From NCBI GenBank assembly GCA_016192075.1, contig JACPUU010000004.1, forward strand, positions 186,001 to 250,000: 64,000 bases of DNA. The letters are read 5' to 3'. Below, in pieces: positions 9,503-18,577 of the stretch. The translations under genes were made by a program, and so were the position numbers. Position 1 is the stretch's first letter. The number at the start of each line of letters is the position of its first letter. The notes beneath the pieces were generated by a model. That model did not search any database. It saw only the letters and a program-made list of their open reading frames with translations, and was not told the DNA's origin. This stretch comes from Bacteroidota bacterium (GTDB lineage Bacteria > Bacteroidota > Bacteroidia > Flavobacteriales_D > Crocinitomicaceae).

Positions 9503-10846
9503 ATGCAGTATTCCATGGAAATTAACCAGAAATATCACCTTCACAACCGGGCTTCTTTTTTTGTACACCGGGACGAACTGGATGAAAAATCAAGCCTTGA
9601 AGCGGAAATAGAAAACCTCTTTAACCGGCAGCAGGTGCAATTGCTGACAACGGACCTGCCGGAATGGAATCCTGAAAAAATGAAAGAAATGTCTGACAAG
9701 GAAAAGGACGAACTGCGCAAAAAAAACCAGGAGGTGGTTTTGCAACTGGGACATACCTGGATCAGGCAAATGATGAACCCCCAAACCGGGTTTAATGAAA
9801 AAATGACACTTTTCTGGCACGGGCATTTTGCATGCAGAACCATTCAGAATGCCTATTTAACCCTTGAAATGAATAATCTTTTGCGTACTCATGCGCTGGG
9901 TAATTTCAGAGATTTGCTCTACGCCGTTTCAAAATCAGCGGCCATGATTCAGTACCTTCATTTGCAGCAAAACCGCAAGGCACAACCCAATGAAGATTTT
10001 GCCCGGGAACTTTGTGAACTTTTTACGCTGGGCCGTGATGTGGATTATGCTGAAAGTGATGTAACAGAAATTGCGCGCGCCTTTACCGGCTGGGGTTCTG
10101 ATAAATCCGGCAAATTCTTTTTCAATGAAAAACAGCATGATTCCGGCACCAAAACCATTTTTGGAAAAACCGGTAATTTTAAGGGAGAAGATGTGCTGGA
10201 AATGATTCTTGCAAATCCGCATACCGCTTTTCACATTGTGAAAAAAGTGTACCGTTTTTTTGTGCAGGAAACCACCAACGATGAGCACCTGCAATCTCTT
10301 TCACAGGTGTTTTACGAGTCTGATTACGACATTAAAACGTTGATGAAAGCCCTTTTTGCGGCCGATTGGTTTTATGAGTCAAAAGGAAAACTAATTAAAA
10401 GTCCGGTTGAATTTATGGTGGGATTGGGCAAATTATTTGATTTAAAATTTGAAGATCCTAAAACCCTGTTTAAACTGCAGCATTTTTTCGGGCAGGTTTT
10501 GTTTGATCCGCCCAATGTAGCAGGGTGGCCAGGCGGGCGGCAGTGGATTGATTCGTCACGGCTGGCGCTGCGTTTACGCATTGGTTCGCTCATTGTCAAC
10601 AAGGGGCTTATTGAAGAAGAACTGAGCCCTTCATTTGATGCGCAGTTACAGGAAGCAGAAACCCGGGGACAGCTTAAGTTTTTTGAAGAAGTTGATTGGG
10701 ATAATTTCTGGAAACGTGCCGCAGATGCCAACCTGGTTGAGTTAATTATCCGTACTGAAAATCCGTTTTTTCCTGATCTTTTCAAAAACAGGGATTCGGC
10801 AACTGTTGTTCAGCTGATTTCAACACCTGATTACCAATTAATCTGA
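9503..10846 (+). CDS. DUF1800 family protein
   Basis: This 447-residue protein shows DUF1800 signatures: MTLFWHGHFACRTIQN (near residue 101), NEDFARELCELFTLG (near 163), FTGWG, and PPNVAGWPGG (near 337). The biochemical function of the family is unknown. It is followed after 7 bp by a DUF1501 gene, and the two families are routinely paired, probably acting together on or near the cell surface. No signal peptide is obvious. The start could be ATG 9503 or ATG 9515 (MEINQKYHL); the latter resembles the usual family N-terminus. The gene is divergent from the metH operon. Confidence 0.85.
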   Translation: MQYSMEINQKYHLHNRASFFVHRDELDEKSSLEAEIENLFNRQQVQLLTTDLPEWNPEKMKEMSDKEKDELRKKNQEVVLQLGHTWIRQMMNPQTGFNEKMTLFWHGHFACRTIQNAYLTLEMNNLLRTHALGNFRDLLYAVSKSAAMIQYLHLQQNRKAQPNEDFARELCELFTLGRDVDYAESDVTEIARAFTGWGSDKSGKFFFNEKQHDSGTKTIFGKTGNFKGEDVLEMILANPHTAFHIVKKVYRFFVQETTNDEHLQSLSQVFYESDYDIKTLMKALFAADWFYESKGKLIKSPVEFMVGLGKLFDLKFEDPKTLFKLQHFFGQVLFDPPNVAGWPGGRQWIDSSRLALRLRIGSLIVNKGLIEEELSPSFDAQLQEAETRGQLKFFEEVDWDNFWKRAADANLVELIIRTENPFFPDLFKNRDSATVVQLISTPDYQLI

Positions 10847-10853
10847 CCCTGTT

Positions 10854-12038
10854 ATGAATAGAAGAAAGTTTTTGAAGCAAACCGGAATTATTACAGCGGG
10901 GTCAATATTGGTCCCCTCCTTTTTAAGGGCCGGTAACTGGACAGAGGCGTTGTCCGGAATCACTAAAAAACGACTGGTGGTAATTCAGTTAAGCGGTGGC
11001 AATGACGGCCTCAACACCATGATTCCGTATGGTATGGATGAATATTATCAAAACCGCACTAAAATTGGTATTCAGTCAACAGATTTTCTGAAAGCAGACG
11101 ATCTTTTTGCTTTCAACGGAAAACTGGGCGGACTGTATGATTTGTATAAAAAAGGGTTGCTCTCTGTCATTAACTCGGTCGGGTATCCGAATCCCAACAG
11201 GTCTCATTTCAGGTCTATGGATATCTGGCACACCGCATGTAATTCAGACGAGTATTTAACATCGGGCTGGCTGGGCCGGTATTTAGACAATCACTGCACG
11301 CATGCGTATGAAGGAATAGAATGGGAGGGGCAGCTCTCACTTGCGTTGAAAGGTGATGAACGTTCAGGAATTGCATTGACAAATCCGGCTGCATTTTACA
11401 ATACCATTCATGCTGATTTTTTTAAAAACCTGGCCGATCCTCAGACGGAAAATGAGGAATTAAATTATTTGTACAAGGTATTTAATGACACTAAAAACTC
11501 GGCAGAATATATTTTTGATCAGTACCAGTTAAAAACAAATACAGCGGTTTATGCAGATACCCGGTTTGCCGTCAAACTCAAAGAAATTGCAACATTGATC
11601 AAGTCTGGTATTCAAACGCCTGTTTTTTACACGTCACTGTCGGGGTTTGACACCCATGTAAACCAGAATGCTGTGCAGAACCGGTTGCTGGCAGAACTGG
11701 ATAGCAGCATTTCATCATTTGTAAAGGACCTTCAAGAAAATAACCTCATGCAGGAAACCACCCTGTTGGTGTTCTCTGAATTTGGCAGACGATTGCAGGA
11801 AAATGCCAGCCATGGTACCGATCATGGTAAAGCAAATGTGGCCTTTGTAATTGATTCAAATCTTTCTCAAACAGCGTTTACACTTAATAAACTAGATCTT
11901 CAAAACCTGGATGACGGTGACCCAACCTTCAAAATTGATTTCAGGCAGATTTATGCAGATGTTCTGAAACATACCTTGTCTGTTGATCCGGATGTGATTC
12001 TGAAACGCCGGTTTGATAGTGCCGGACTGTTTGTGTAG
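10854..12038 (+). CDS. DUF1501 family protein, probably Tat-exported
   Basis: This 394-residue protein starts with MNRRKFLKQTGIITAGSIL, a twin-arginine-like signal, followed by the DUF1501 hallmark LVVIQLSGGNDGLNTMIPYG (about residues 43-62) and NRSHFRSMDIWHT, and later SEFGRR and GTDHGKA. The family is related to the alkaline-phosphatase/sulfatase fold, but no reaction is established. It is the partner of the DUF1800 gene 7 bp upstream, so the two are likely translated from one mRNA. Confidence 0.87.
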   Translation: MNRRKFLKQTGIITAGSILVPSFLRAGNWTEALSGITKKRLVVIQLSGGNDGLNTMIPYGMDEYYQNRTKIGIQSTDFLKADDLFAFNGKLGGLYDLYKKGLLSVINSVGYPNPNRSHFRSMDIWHTACNSDEYLTSGWLGRYLDNHCTHAYEGIEWEGQLSLALKGDERSGIALTNPAAFYNTIHADFFKNLADPQTENEELNYLYKVFNDTKNSAEYIFDQYQLKTNTAVYADTRFAVKLKEIATLIKSGIQTPVFYTSLSGFDTHVNQNAVQNRLLAELDSSISSFVKDLQENNLMQETTLLVFSEFGRRLQENASHGTDHGKANVAFVIDSNLSQTAFTLNKLDLQNLDDGDPTFKIDFRQIYADVLKHTLSVDPDVILKRRFDSAGLFV

Positions 12039-12066
12039 TTTCGGTTCCTGAATCCCTCATCTTTTG

Positions 12067-12074
12067 TATATTTG
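12067..12074 (+). promoter_or_regulatory. -7 element (TATATTTG) upstream of the small membrane protein gene
   Basis: TATATTTG matches TAnnTTTG exactly and lies 29 nt before the ATG at 12104. No good TTTG is found at the expected -33 distance. It suggests that 12104-15747 is a separate transcript from DUF1800/DUF1501. Confidence 0.5.
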
Positions 12075-12103
12075 ATTCATTCTGAAATCAGGAATTTAAA
12101 ATT

Positions 12104-12505
12104 ATGAGAGGATTCATGGCTGTTTTGGCCGGTATGGTAGCCGGTTTTGTTGCGATCAGCCTGGTAGAAGCACTGGGCCACCTGGTTTATCCGCCGTCTC
12201 CCGGGGTAGTAACCAATGATCCGCAGGTAATGACAGAGTTGATGCAAACCATGCCCGTTGGTGCACTTCTTTTTATTGCCCTGGCACATTTCTGCGCCGG
12301 TATTTTTGGCAATGTGGTTGTACTGATGGTAAGCCGCAGAAAAAAAATTCCGGCAGTTATTTACAGTATGCTTTTACTGGCCGGTACTGTTTCACTTTTT
12401 ATGATGTTGCCACATCCGGCCTGGTTTATTGCAGTTGATCTGGCAGGTGTTATACTGGCTGTTTTCATTGTTCTTAAACTGGTCAAATCACCTTCTAAAA
12501 AATGA
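12104..12505 (+). CDS. Small four-helix membrane protein
   Basis: This 133-residue protein is almost entirely hydrophobic, with about four membrane segments (near residues 2-25, 47-72, 80-102 and 106-127). I do not recognise a named family. The stop overlaps the next gene's start (ATGA at 12502-12505), so it is translationally coupled to the FG-GAP/ASPIC protein. It has its own -7 promoter element upstream. Confidence 0.75.
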   Translation: MRGFMAVLAGMVAGFVAISLVEALGHLVYPPSPGVVTNDPQVMTELMQTMPVGALLFIALAHFCAGIFGNVVVLMVSRRKKIPAVIYSMLLLAGTVSLFMMLPHPAWFIAVDLAGVILAVFIVLKLVKSPSKK

Positions 12506-15500
12506 GTGCCGGTATTTTGCATAGAACCTGCTGTGCCGTTATACTGGTTTTTGTTATTCTGAACACAGCTGCGCAAAATGAATTGCCGCTTTTTAATTCC
12601 CTTTCGCCCAAAAAAACAAAGGTCGGTTTTCAAAATTCAATCGTTGAAAATGACACACTGAATTATTTTTATTACGACAATTTATACAACGGTGCAGGTG
12701 TTGCCATGGGTGATATCAACAACGATGGCCTGGCTGATCTGTACTTTGTTTCAAACCTGGGTGCTGACCAGTTGTATCTGAACCAGGGTAAAATGAAATT
12801 CAAAAATATTACCAAAAAAGCATTCCCCAACCAGGACCAGGGTAACTGGCATACGGCCGTTTCTTTTGCAGATGTCAATGCTGACGGCTGGCTTGATATT
12901 TATGTCTGTAAACACGGTTTGGGCCAGTCAGACAAAGTAAGTTTCAGAAATCTGCTCTACATCAATAACCGCAACAATACCTTTACTGAACGTGCCAAAG
13001 AGTTTGGCATTGATGATCCGGGACGCTCGATTGATGCTGATTTTCTGGATTATGACCAGGACGGTGACCTTGATTTATTTGTGACCAATCACCGTGAAAA
13101 TACCTGCGTGATGGATCAATACAAACACATCCCTTACAAAGAACTTTTTCATTCGAACCGGCTTTACAGAAATGATGGTGACAAATTTACAGAAGTAACC
13201 AAAGCATCTGGTGTTTTGTCTTTTGGATTCTGCCTGGCAGCATCTGTTTCAGATTTAAACAACGATGGCTGGCCGGACATTTATGTGACCAGTGATTATG
13301 GGTTGCCTGACTTTTTATTCATCAATCAGCAAAACGGAAAATTTAAAAACGAAGCCAGAGAGCGGTTGCGTCACACGTCACATTATTCTATGGGGTTAGA
13401 CATTGCTGATTATAACAACGATTTGTTTTCTGATGTCTGCGTGCTGGATATGTCCAATAAAGATTATGTGAAATCCAAAACCAACATGGGCAGCATGAAT
13501 GTGGCTACTTTCTGGGACAATGTTGCCAAAGGATACAACTACCAGTATATGTACAATACGCTGCAGCTCAACCTGGGATCCGGATACTTTTCAGAAATTG
13601 GCCACATGGCTGGTATTGCCAGCACAGACTGGAGCTGGGCACCTTTGCTGGTTGATTTTGACCAGGACGGGTTGAAAGATTTATTTGCAACAAATGGTTA
13701 TTTCAGAGATGTACGTGACCAGGATTTTACAGCGAAACTGAAAGCATACATGGCTACCAATCCGGCAACATTTAATTGCATGGAAATGCTGGCGCTGATT
13801 CCGCAATCGAAAGAAATCAATTATATGTTCCGCAACAAAGGTGATCTCACATTTGAAGATGTCAGTTCACAGTGGGGCATTACTACGGGTACAAACTCAC
13901 ACGGCGTTGCGGCAGGTGATCTGGACAATGACGGTGACATGGATTTGGTCATCAACAATTTGAATGAACCGGCACAGATTCTGGAAAATCAACTGAGCCG
14001 CAAAAATTTTCTGAAACTAAAACTGGTGGGCCCCCCGGAGAATCCATTTGCGTATGGAGCCAAAGTAATTGTACGAACCAGTGAAGGAAACCAGGTGCAG
14101 GAACTTTATCCTTCACGCGGATACGCCTCGTCAGGTGATTTGATTTTGTGTTTTGGTTTGGGTGAGGCAGAGGCAATCACATCCCTGGAGGTAATCTGGA
14201 ATTCGCGTGAAGCAACTTTTGTACAGCCTTTATTTCCGCTCAATACATTGGTTGAGTTGAATTATAATGAGTTGAAAAAAGAAATGCCGGATCTTTTGTA
14301 CCCGGTTCCACCGGCATCAGAGGTGTTTTTAAAACTGAAAGAAGAACCGTTTGATGATTATGTGTGGGAAGTGCTGTTGCCTCACAAAATGTCAGAACTG
14401 GGGCCGTTTATGTCAAAAGGAGATGTGAATGGAGATGGATTGGAAGACCTCTATATTGGAGGAAGCAAAAACGTACCGGGAAAACTTTGCCTGCAAACTT
14501 CTGATGAAAAATTTGAGTTTAGCAATCAGCCTGCTTTTGAAAAAGATTCGGTTTATGAAGATGGTGGTTCTGTTTTCGTTGACGCTGACAATGATGGTGA
14601 TCAGGATCTTTATGTAGTGAGCGGCGGAAATGAATACGACCGTGTTCCTTCGTTATACCAGGACCGCCTGTACCTCAATGACGGCCCTGGAAATTTTACC
14701 CGTTCAACGGGCACGCTGCCGCTTACCAATGCAAGCGGTCAGTGTGTTCTTGCAAATGACATTGACCGGGACGGTGATCAGGATCTGGTGGTTTTAGGCA
14801 GACAGGTTCCGCGTTATTACAGCCGCAGGGCTGAGTCTTACCTGCTCATTAACGATCATGGAAAGTTTGAGAATAAAACAAGTGAACTGGCGCCGGATTT
14901 GCAATTTGCAGGGATGGTGACGGATGGTGTTTTTACTGATTTTGATGCGGATGGTGACGATGACTTGCTAATTGTAGGCGAATGGATGAAGCCCCTGTGT
15001 TTTGAAAATCAACAGGGAAAATTGACATGGATTGAAAAGATACAGCAATGTGATGACCTTTATGGCTGGTGGAATTCAATTTGTCCGATTGACATTGACA
15101 ACGATGGCAGAAACGAATACCTGCTGGGGAATACCGGGCTCAATAATAAATTTCATCCCACACCTGATTTTCCGCTGTCAGCGGTTTTAGAAGATGTCGA
15201 TAAAAACGGAACGTATGATTTAATTCTGAGCAAATATTTTGGCGGTGTGCTTCACCCGGTTCGCGGACGAGGCTGTTTGTCTGACCAGATTCCATCCATC
15301 AAACAGCGTTTTGAAACGTACAACGAATTTGCAACTACGCCTTTTGATCAGCTTTTTCAGCTTTCCAAAGCACCTGAAATTGCAACAGCATTTGCCAACG
15401 GAATTTTGGTTTGGGAAAATGACAAACTGGTTTTCAAAGCTTTTGAAAATTTTGGACAGATAGGGTGTATCAATAAATTTATTCCGGCAGATGTAAATGC

Positions 15501-15747
15501 AGATGGGTATATGGATTTTCTGGCATTTGGTAACAAATACGAAACTGAAATTGAAACACCGCGTTACGATGCCAATCCGGGATTAATTTTTGTGAATAAA
15601 AAAGGTACCGGTGAATTTGACATTGTAACGCTTGAGCAAAATGGCCCTTATGTAAACCGCAATGCCAAAGATGCCGTTCAGATCGGAAATTCTGTTTTTG
15701 TATCCAATTCCGGTGAATCTGTTAACCGGTTTTCTGTTTTCTGGTAA
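12502..15747 (+). CDS. Secreted FG-GAP/VCBS repeat protein with ASPIC/UnbV domain
   Basis: This 1081-residue exported protein has a signal peptide (about residues 1-25) and many FG-GAP/VCBS repeats carrying calcium-binding loops such as DINNDGLADLY, DYDQDGDLDLF, DLNNDGWPDIY, DLDNDGDMDLV and DADNDGDQDLY, which predict a beta-propeller. About residues 505-575 match an ASPIC/UnbV domain (AYGAKVIVRT, then YPSRGYASSGDLILCFGLG, then VIWNSRE). A second propeller follows. The architecture matches the CRTAC1-like proteins of Bacteroidota, which are surface or secreted proteins of unknown ligand. It is coupled to the membrane protein upstream by an ATGA overlap. No T9SS sorting domain is visible at the C-terminus. 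Confidence 0.88.
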   Translation: MSAGILHRTCCAVILVFVILNTAAQNELPLFNSLSPKKTKVGFQNSIVENDTLNYFYYDNLYNGAGVAMGDINNDGLADLYFVSNLGADQLYLNQGKMKFKNITKKAFPNQDQGNWHTAVSFADVNADGWLDIYVCKHGLGQSDKVSFRNLLYINNRNNTFTERAKEFGIDDPGRSIDADFLDYDQDGDLDLFVTNHRENTCVMDQYKHIPYKELFHSNRLYRNDGDKFTEVTKASGVLSFGFCLAASVSDLNNDGWPDIYVTSDYGLPDFLFINQQNGKFKNEARERLRHTSHYSMGLDIADYNNDLFSDVCVLDMSNKDYVKSKTNMGSMNVATFWDNVAKGYNYQYMYNTLQLNLGSGYFSEIGHMAGIASTDWSWAPLLVDFDQDGLKDLFATNGYFRDVRDQDFTAKLKAYMATNPATFNCMEMLALIPQSKEINYMFRNKGDLTFEDVSSQWGITTGTNSHGVAAGDLDNDGDMDLVINNLNEPAQILENQLSRKNFLKLKLVGPPENPFAYGAKVIVRTSEGNQVQELYPSRGYASSGDLILCFGLGEAEAITSLEVIWNSREATFVQPLFPLNTLVELNYNELKKEMPDLLYPVPPASEVFLKLKEEPFDDYVWEVLLPHKMSELGPFMSKGDVNGDGLEDLYIGGSKNVPGKLCLQTSDEKFEFSNQPAFEKDSVYEDGGSVFVDADNDGDQDLYVVSGGNEYDRVPSLYQDRLYLNDGPGNFTRSTGTLPLTNASGQCVLANDIDRDGDQDLVVLGRQVPRYYSRRAESYLLINDHGKFENKTSELAPDLQFAGMVTDGVFTDFDADGDDDLLIVGEWMKPLCFENQQGKLTWIEKIQQCDDLYGWWNSICPIDIDNDGRNEYLLGNTGLNNKFHPTPDFPLSAVLEDVDKNGTYDLILSKYFGGVLHPVRGRGCLSDQIPSIKQRFETYNEFATTPFDQLFQLSKAPEIATAFANGILVWENDKLVFKAFENFGQIGCINKFIPADVNADGYMDFLAFGNKYETEIETPRYDANPGLIFVNKKGTGEFDIVTLEQNGPYVNRNAKDAVQIGNSVFVSNSGESVNRFSVFW

Positions 15748-15762
15748 GGTTTATTTCAGCAG

Positions 15763-16203
15763 CTATCCGATGATTTCAAGATACACCAGGGTAAGTACCA
15801 GGTAGCGGATAAATTTTCCAATGAGCATCATCAGCGCAAGTGGAAAAAAGCGGACTTTGAAAAAACCAAGTGCGGCAATCATAGGGTCACCAATAAACGG
15901 CACCCACGATAAAAGTCCCAGGTAAATTCCCCATTTTGAAAGACGTTTTTCCCAGGCATTTAATTTGTCACGGTTGAGTTTGAATTTTTGAATCAGCTTT
16001 TCTGTATTGCCTTTGTAACCGATGTAATAATTGGTGAGGCCACCAAGCAGGTTTGCAATGGTAGCAATTACAAGACAAGGCACAACCGGATACCCCAATT
16101 CGTAAATTCCAATCACAATAACGTCAGACGGAAATGGCAGCAGGGTAGACGACAGAAAACATCCGATGAACAATCCGAAATACCCCAGGTCTAAGAGCCA
16201 CAT
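15763..16203 (-). CDS. yqaA: DedA/VTT-domain membrane protein (YqaA-like)
   Basis: This 146-residue integral membrane protein has the VTT (SNARE-associated/DedA) pattern: FGLFIGCFLSSTLLPFPSDVIV near the N-terminus, a reentrant-type GGLTNYYIGY and WVPFIGDPMIAALGF, as in the YqaA branch. DedA-family proteins act in lipid carrier flipping and envelope homeostasis; the exact substrate here is unknown. The open frame runs up to 16377, but I place the start at 16203, where the membrane domain begins, because a TATATTTG -7 element (16220-16227) lies just upstream and the longer version would run into the divergent HMG-CoA reductase gene. Confidence 0.8.
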   Translation of the reverse strand: MWLLDLGYFGLFIGCFLSSTLLPFPSDVIVIGIYELGYPVVPCLVIATIANLLGGLTNYYIGYKGNTEKLIQKFKLNRDKLNAWEKRLSKWGIYLGLLSWVPFIGDPMIAALGFFKVRFFPLALMMLIGKFIRYLVLTLVYLEIIG

Positions 16204-16219
16204 AAAGAAAGAATCAGGG

Positions 16220-16227
16220 CAAATATA
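16220..16227 (-). promoter_or_regulatory. -7 element (TATATTTG) of the DedA/VTT gene
   Basis: The minus strand reads TATATTTGCCC 17 nt upstream of the ATG at 16203, an exact TAnnTTTG match. It decides the start of that gene. A -33 TTTG is not evident at the standard distance. Confidence 0.5.
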
Positions 16228-16267
16228 GATTAATCGGTCAAAAAGCGTAATTTTATTTTGAGTCAGT

Positions 16268-18577
16268 ATGATAGAAGAATACGAAATAGTTCCCGGCAGG
16301 GGATTGGTCACCCGCACAGCCATTGACCTAAGGCTGGAGTACATGCGCAAAAAGGGATTGATTGCAGATGAAATCACGCGGCATGTACTGGAGCATACAG
16401 ATGTTCAGAATAATATTGAATCACTCATTGGTACGGTTGAAATTCCGGTAGGGCTGGTAGGGCCCCTTTTATTCAGAAATGAAGGCGTTACAGAGCAGGT
16501 TTTTTGTGCAGCCGGAACGTTGGAGGGGGCCTTGGTTGCAAGTATGAACCGCGGTGCAAAAGCCATCAGTATGAGCGGTGGTTTTTCGGCGGAAGTACAT
16601 CACCAGAAAATGGTGCGGTCACCACTTTTTATTCTGCATTCTGATCAGGCTGCGCTACGCTTTGAAAATTGGGTTGAGGAGAATACGGCCGCTATTGCAA
16701 AACATGCTGAATCATTTTCAAATCATGCCCGCCTGCTTGAAATTATTCCGTTCCGGCACAATGAAAATGTTCACCTGAAATTTGTCTACACAACCGGTGA
16801 TGCCGCTGGTCAGAATATGACTACAACCTGCACCTGGCATGCCATGTTGTGGGTGGTTGAAAATTTTGAAATCCATACCGGTATAAAAATTGAACATTAT
16901 GTAATTGAAGGCAACGGCGCATCTGATAAAAAAGTATCACGCTTTTTGAATGAGCATGGGCGCGGCCTGAAAGTGGTAGCAAAATGTGTGCTGCTGGAAG
17001 ATGTAATTCATAAAGTTTTACGTACAACGTCAGACAATCTGTTGCGCTTTCATTTACCCGCTCAGTTCATAACCGCGAATGACGGCATGATTGCATATAA
17101 CATCAACATTGCAAATGCCATTGCCGCTATTTTTGTAGCTACCGGGCAAGACCTGGCTTCTATTCACGAATCAAGTGTGGGTGAATTTTCAATGAAAAAA
17201 GTACCCGAGGGCCTTGAAGTAAAAATGACCTTGCCCTCACTGGTGGTAGGCACTGTTGGCGGAGGTACCAATTTACCCAAGCAGCAGGAATGTCTTAAAC
17301 TGATGGCATGTAACGGCTCTGGTAAAATAAACCGGTTTGCGCAACTGATTGCAGGCTTTGCACTGAGTCTGGACATTTCTACCAACGCTGCTATTGTAAG
17401 TGGTGAGTTTGCCAAAGCCCACGAAAAACTGGGACGTAATAAACCGGTCGACTGGCTTCAGTGGAATGAAATCAATGAGCAGTTTGTAAAAAAATGCATT
17501 GGTGATTCACACAACGGTCAAAAAATTACGGCTGTTCAACTCAAAAAAGGATTTGTTGAAAATGGTATTCTCACCAACATCACCAAACGGGTCAACCGCA
17601 AAATTATTGGTTTTATACCGGTAGAGCTGCAACTTGAAAACGGCACCGCAAAAAAAATTCTGATCAAATCAAAAGGTACTGACCTTGAAGTAATCAAAGG
17701 ATTACACCTCATGGCAGCCTCTATCAATCCTGAACTTTCTGACCTCATCTCCAAAAACTGGAATCACCTGGAATATGCTGATGCGCACCTGAAAGAATTA
17801 CTCATTTACCGTGAGTTGTCTGAAAATGTTCCGGCTCACATTCCTTTTTTCCATGGCAGCTTTCAGGATTTGAAACGTGAAATTTTTCTGGTAGCGCAGG
17901 AACAATTGGAGCCTGAACAACTTTTGCTCCTGGACAGTGAAAATCATCCTGAAAAGTGGACCGGTAACCTGGTCAGAAACTGCCTGAATGCAATCAATGA
18001 AATTCATCATTTTTTTCTGTCAGACAGTGCTTTGCATGAAAAGTTGAAAACCCGCATTTTTGCTGTGGATACAGCTGAACCACTGTACCGCAAACTGGCC
18101 GAAATTTTGAAAGGTGATTACCAGGATATGCGTTACGATCAGCTTGACGGGTTTATGAATGATCTGAAAACCGGACAACCATCGGGTACTATCAGAAAAA
18201 CAGTTGTGCACAATGATTTTAATCCGCGCAATACCGCCATTCGCAAAAACGGAGAACCGTGTATTTACGATTGGGAACTGGCAACGGTCAATTATCCGCA
18301 CCGGGATGTGGTTGAATTTTTAAGTTTTGTGCTGCCGTCAGATTTTGCTGAAGTTGATTTTTTAAATTACCTGGAGTATCATTTCAAACTTGCCAAAGCT
18401 GATCATCCGGGCTGTACCTGGGATGAATGGAAAGAGAAAGCGGCGTGGTCAGCCCGTGAATTCCTGGTTACCCGCGTTGCTTTTTATAAGGTTTCAGAAA
18501 TTCTGATGAAGCTGAAATTTGTAGACCGTATTTTTGCAAATTGTCTTCGAATGATTCAAATACTCGAAACCAAATGA
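16268..18577 (+). CDS. HMG-CoA reductase fused to an APH-type phosphotransferase
   Basis: Residues 1 to about 410 form a class I-like HMG-CoA reductase, which makes mevalonate from HMG-CoA with NADPH. The catalytic set is intact: Glu86 (GTLEGALVAS), Lys221 (SDKK), Asp295 (ATGQD) and His385 (KAHEKLGR), with the cofactor motif GDAAGQNM (178-184) and the GTVGGGTN loop (328-335). Residues about 430-769 match an aminoglycoside-phosphotransferase/choline-kinase fold: candidate ATP-binding Lys467 (ILIKSKG), the catalytic loop VVHNDFNPRN (646-655) and the metal-binding YDWE (Asp668). Stand-alone HMG-CoA reductases are about 420 residues long. The frame is continuous, so this is a true fusion. The kinase substrate is unknown; mevalonate or a later intermediate is possible. 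It overlaps the desaturase gene by ATGA. Confidence 0.9.
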   Translation: MIEEYEIVPGRGLVTRTAIDLRLEYMRKKGLIADEITRHVLEHTDVQNNIESLIGTVEIPVGLVGPLLFRNEGVTEQVFCAAGTLEGALVASMNRGAKAISMSGGFSAEVHHQKMVRSPLFILHSDQAALRFENWVEENTAAIAKHAESFSNHARLLEIIPFRHNENVHLKFVYTTGDAAGQNMTTTCTWHAMLWVVENFEIHTGIKIEHYVIEGNGASDKKVSRFLNEHGRGLKVVAKCVLLEDVIHKVLRTTSDNLLRFHLPAQFITANDGMIAYNINIANAIAAIFVATGQDLASIHESSVGEFSMKKVPEGLEVKMTLPSLVVGTVGGGTNLPKQQECLKLMACNGSGKINRFAQLIAGFALSLDISTNAAIVSGEFAKAHEKLGRNKPVDWLQWNEINEQFVKKCIGDSHNGQKITAVQLKKGFVENGILTNITKRVNRKIIGFIPVELQLENGTAKKILIKSKGTDLEVIKGLHLMAASINPELSDLISKNWNHLEYADAHLKELLIYRELSENVPAHIPFFHGSFQDLKREIFLVAQEQLEPEQLLLLDSENHPEKWTGNLVRNCLNAINEIHHFFLSDSALHEKLKTRIFAVDTAEPLYRKLAEILKGDYQDMRYDQLDGFMNDLKTGQPSGTIRKTVVHNDFNPRNTAIRKNGEPCIYDWELATVNYPHRDVVEFLSFVLPSDFAEVDFLNYLEYHFKLAKADHPGCTWDEWKEKAAWSAREFLVTRVAFYKVSEILMKLKFVDRIFANCLRMIQILETK

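Noticed and set aside
16268-18577. HMG-CoA reductase/kinase fusion as an assembly error
   Set aside because: The frame is continuous with no stop or compositional break, and both halves keep all expected catalytic residues. Only raw reads could exclude an artefact completely.
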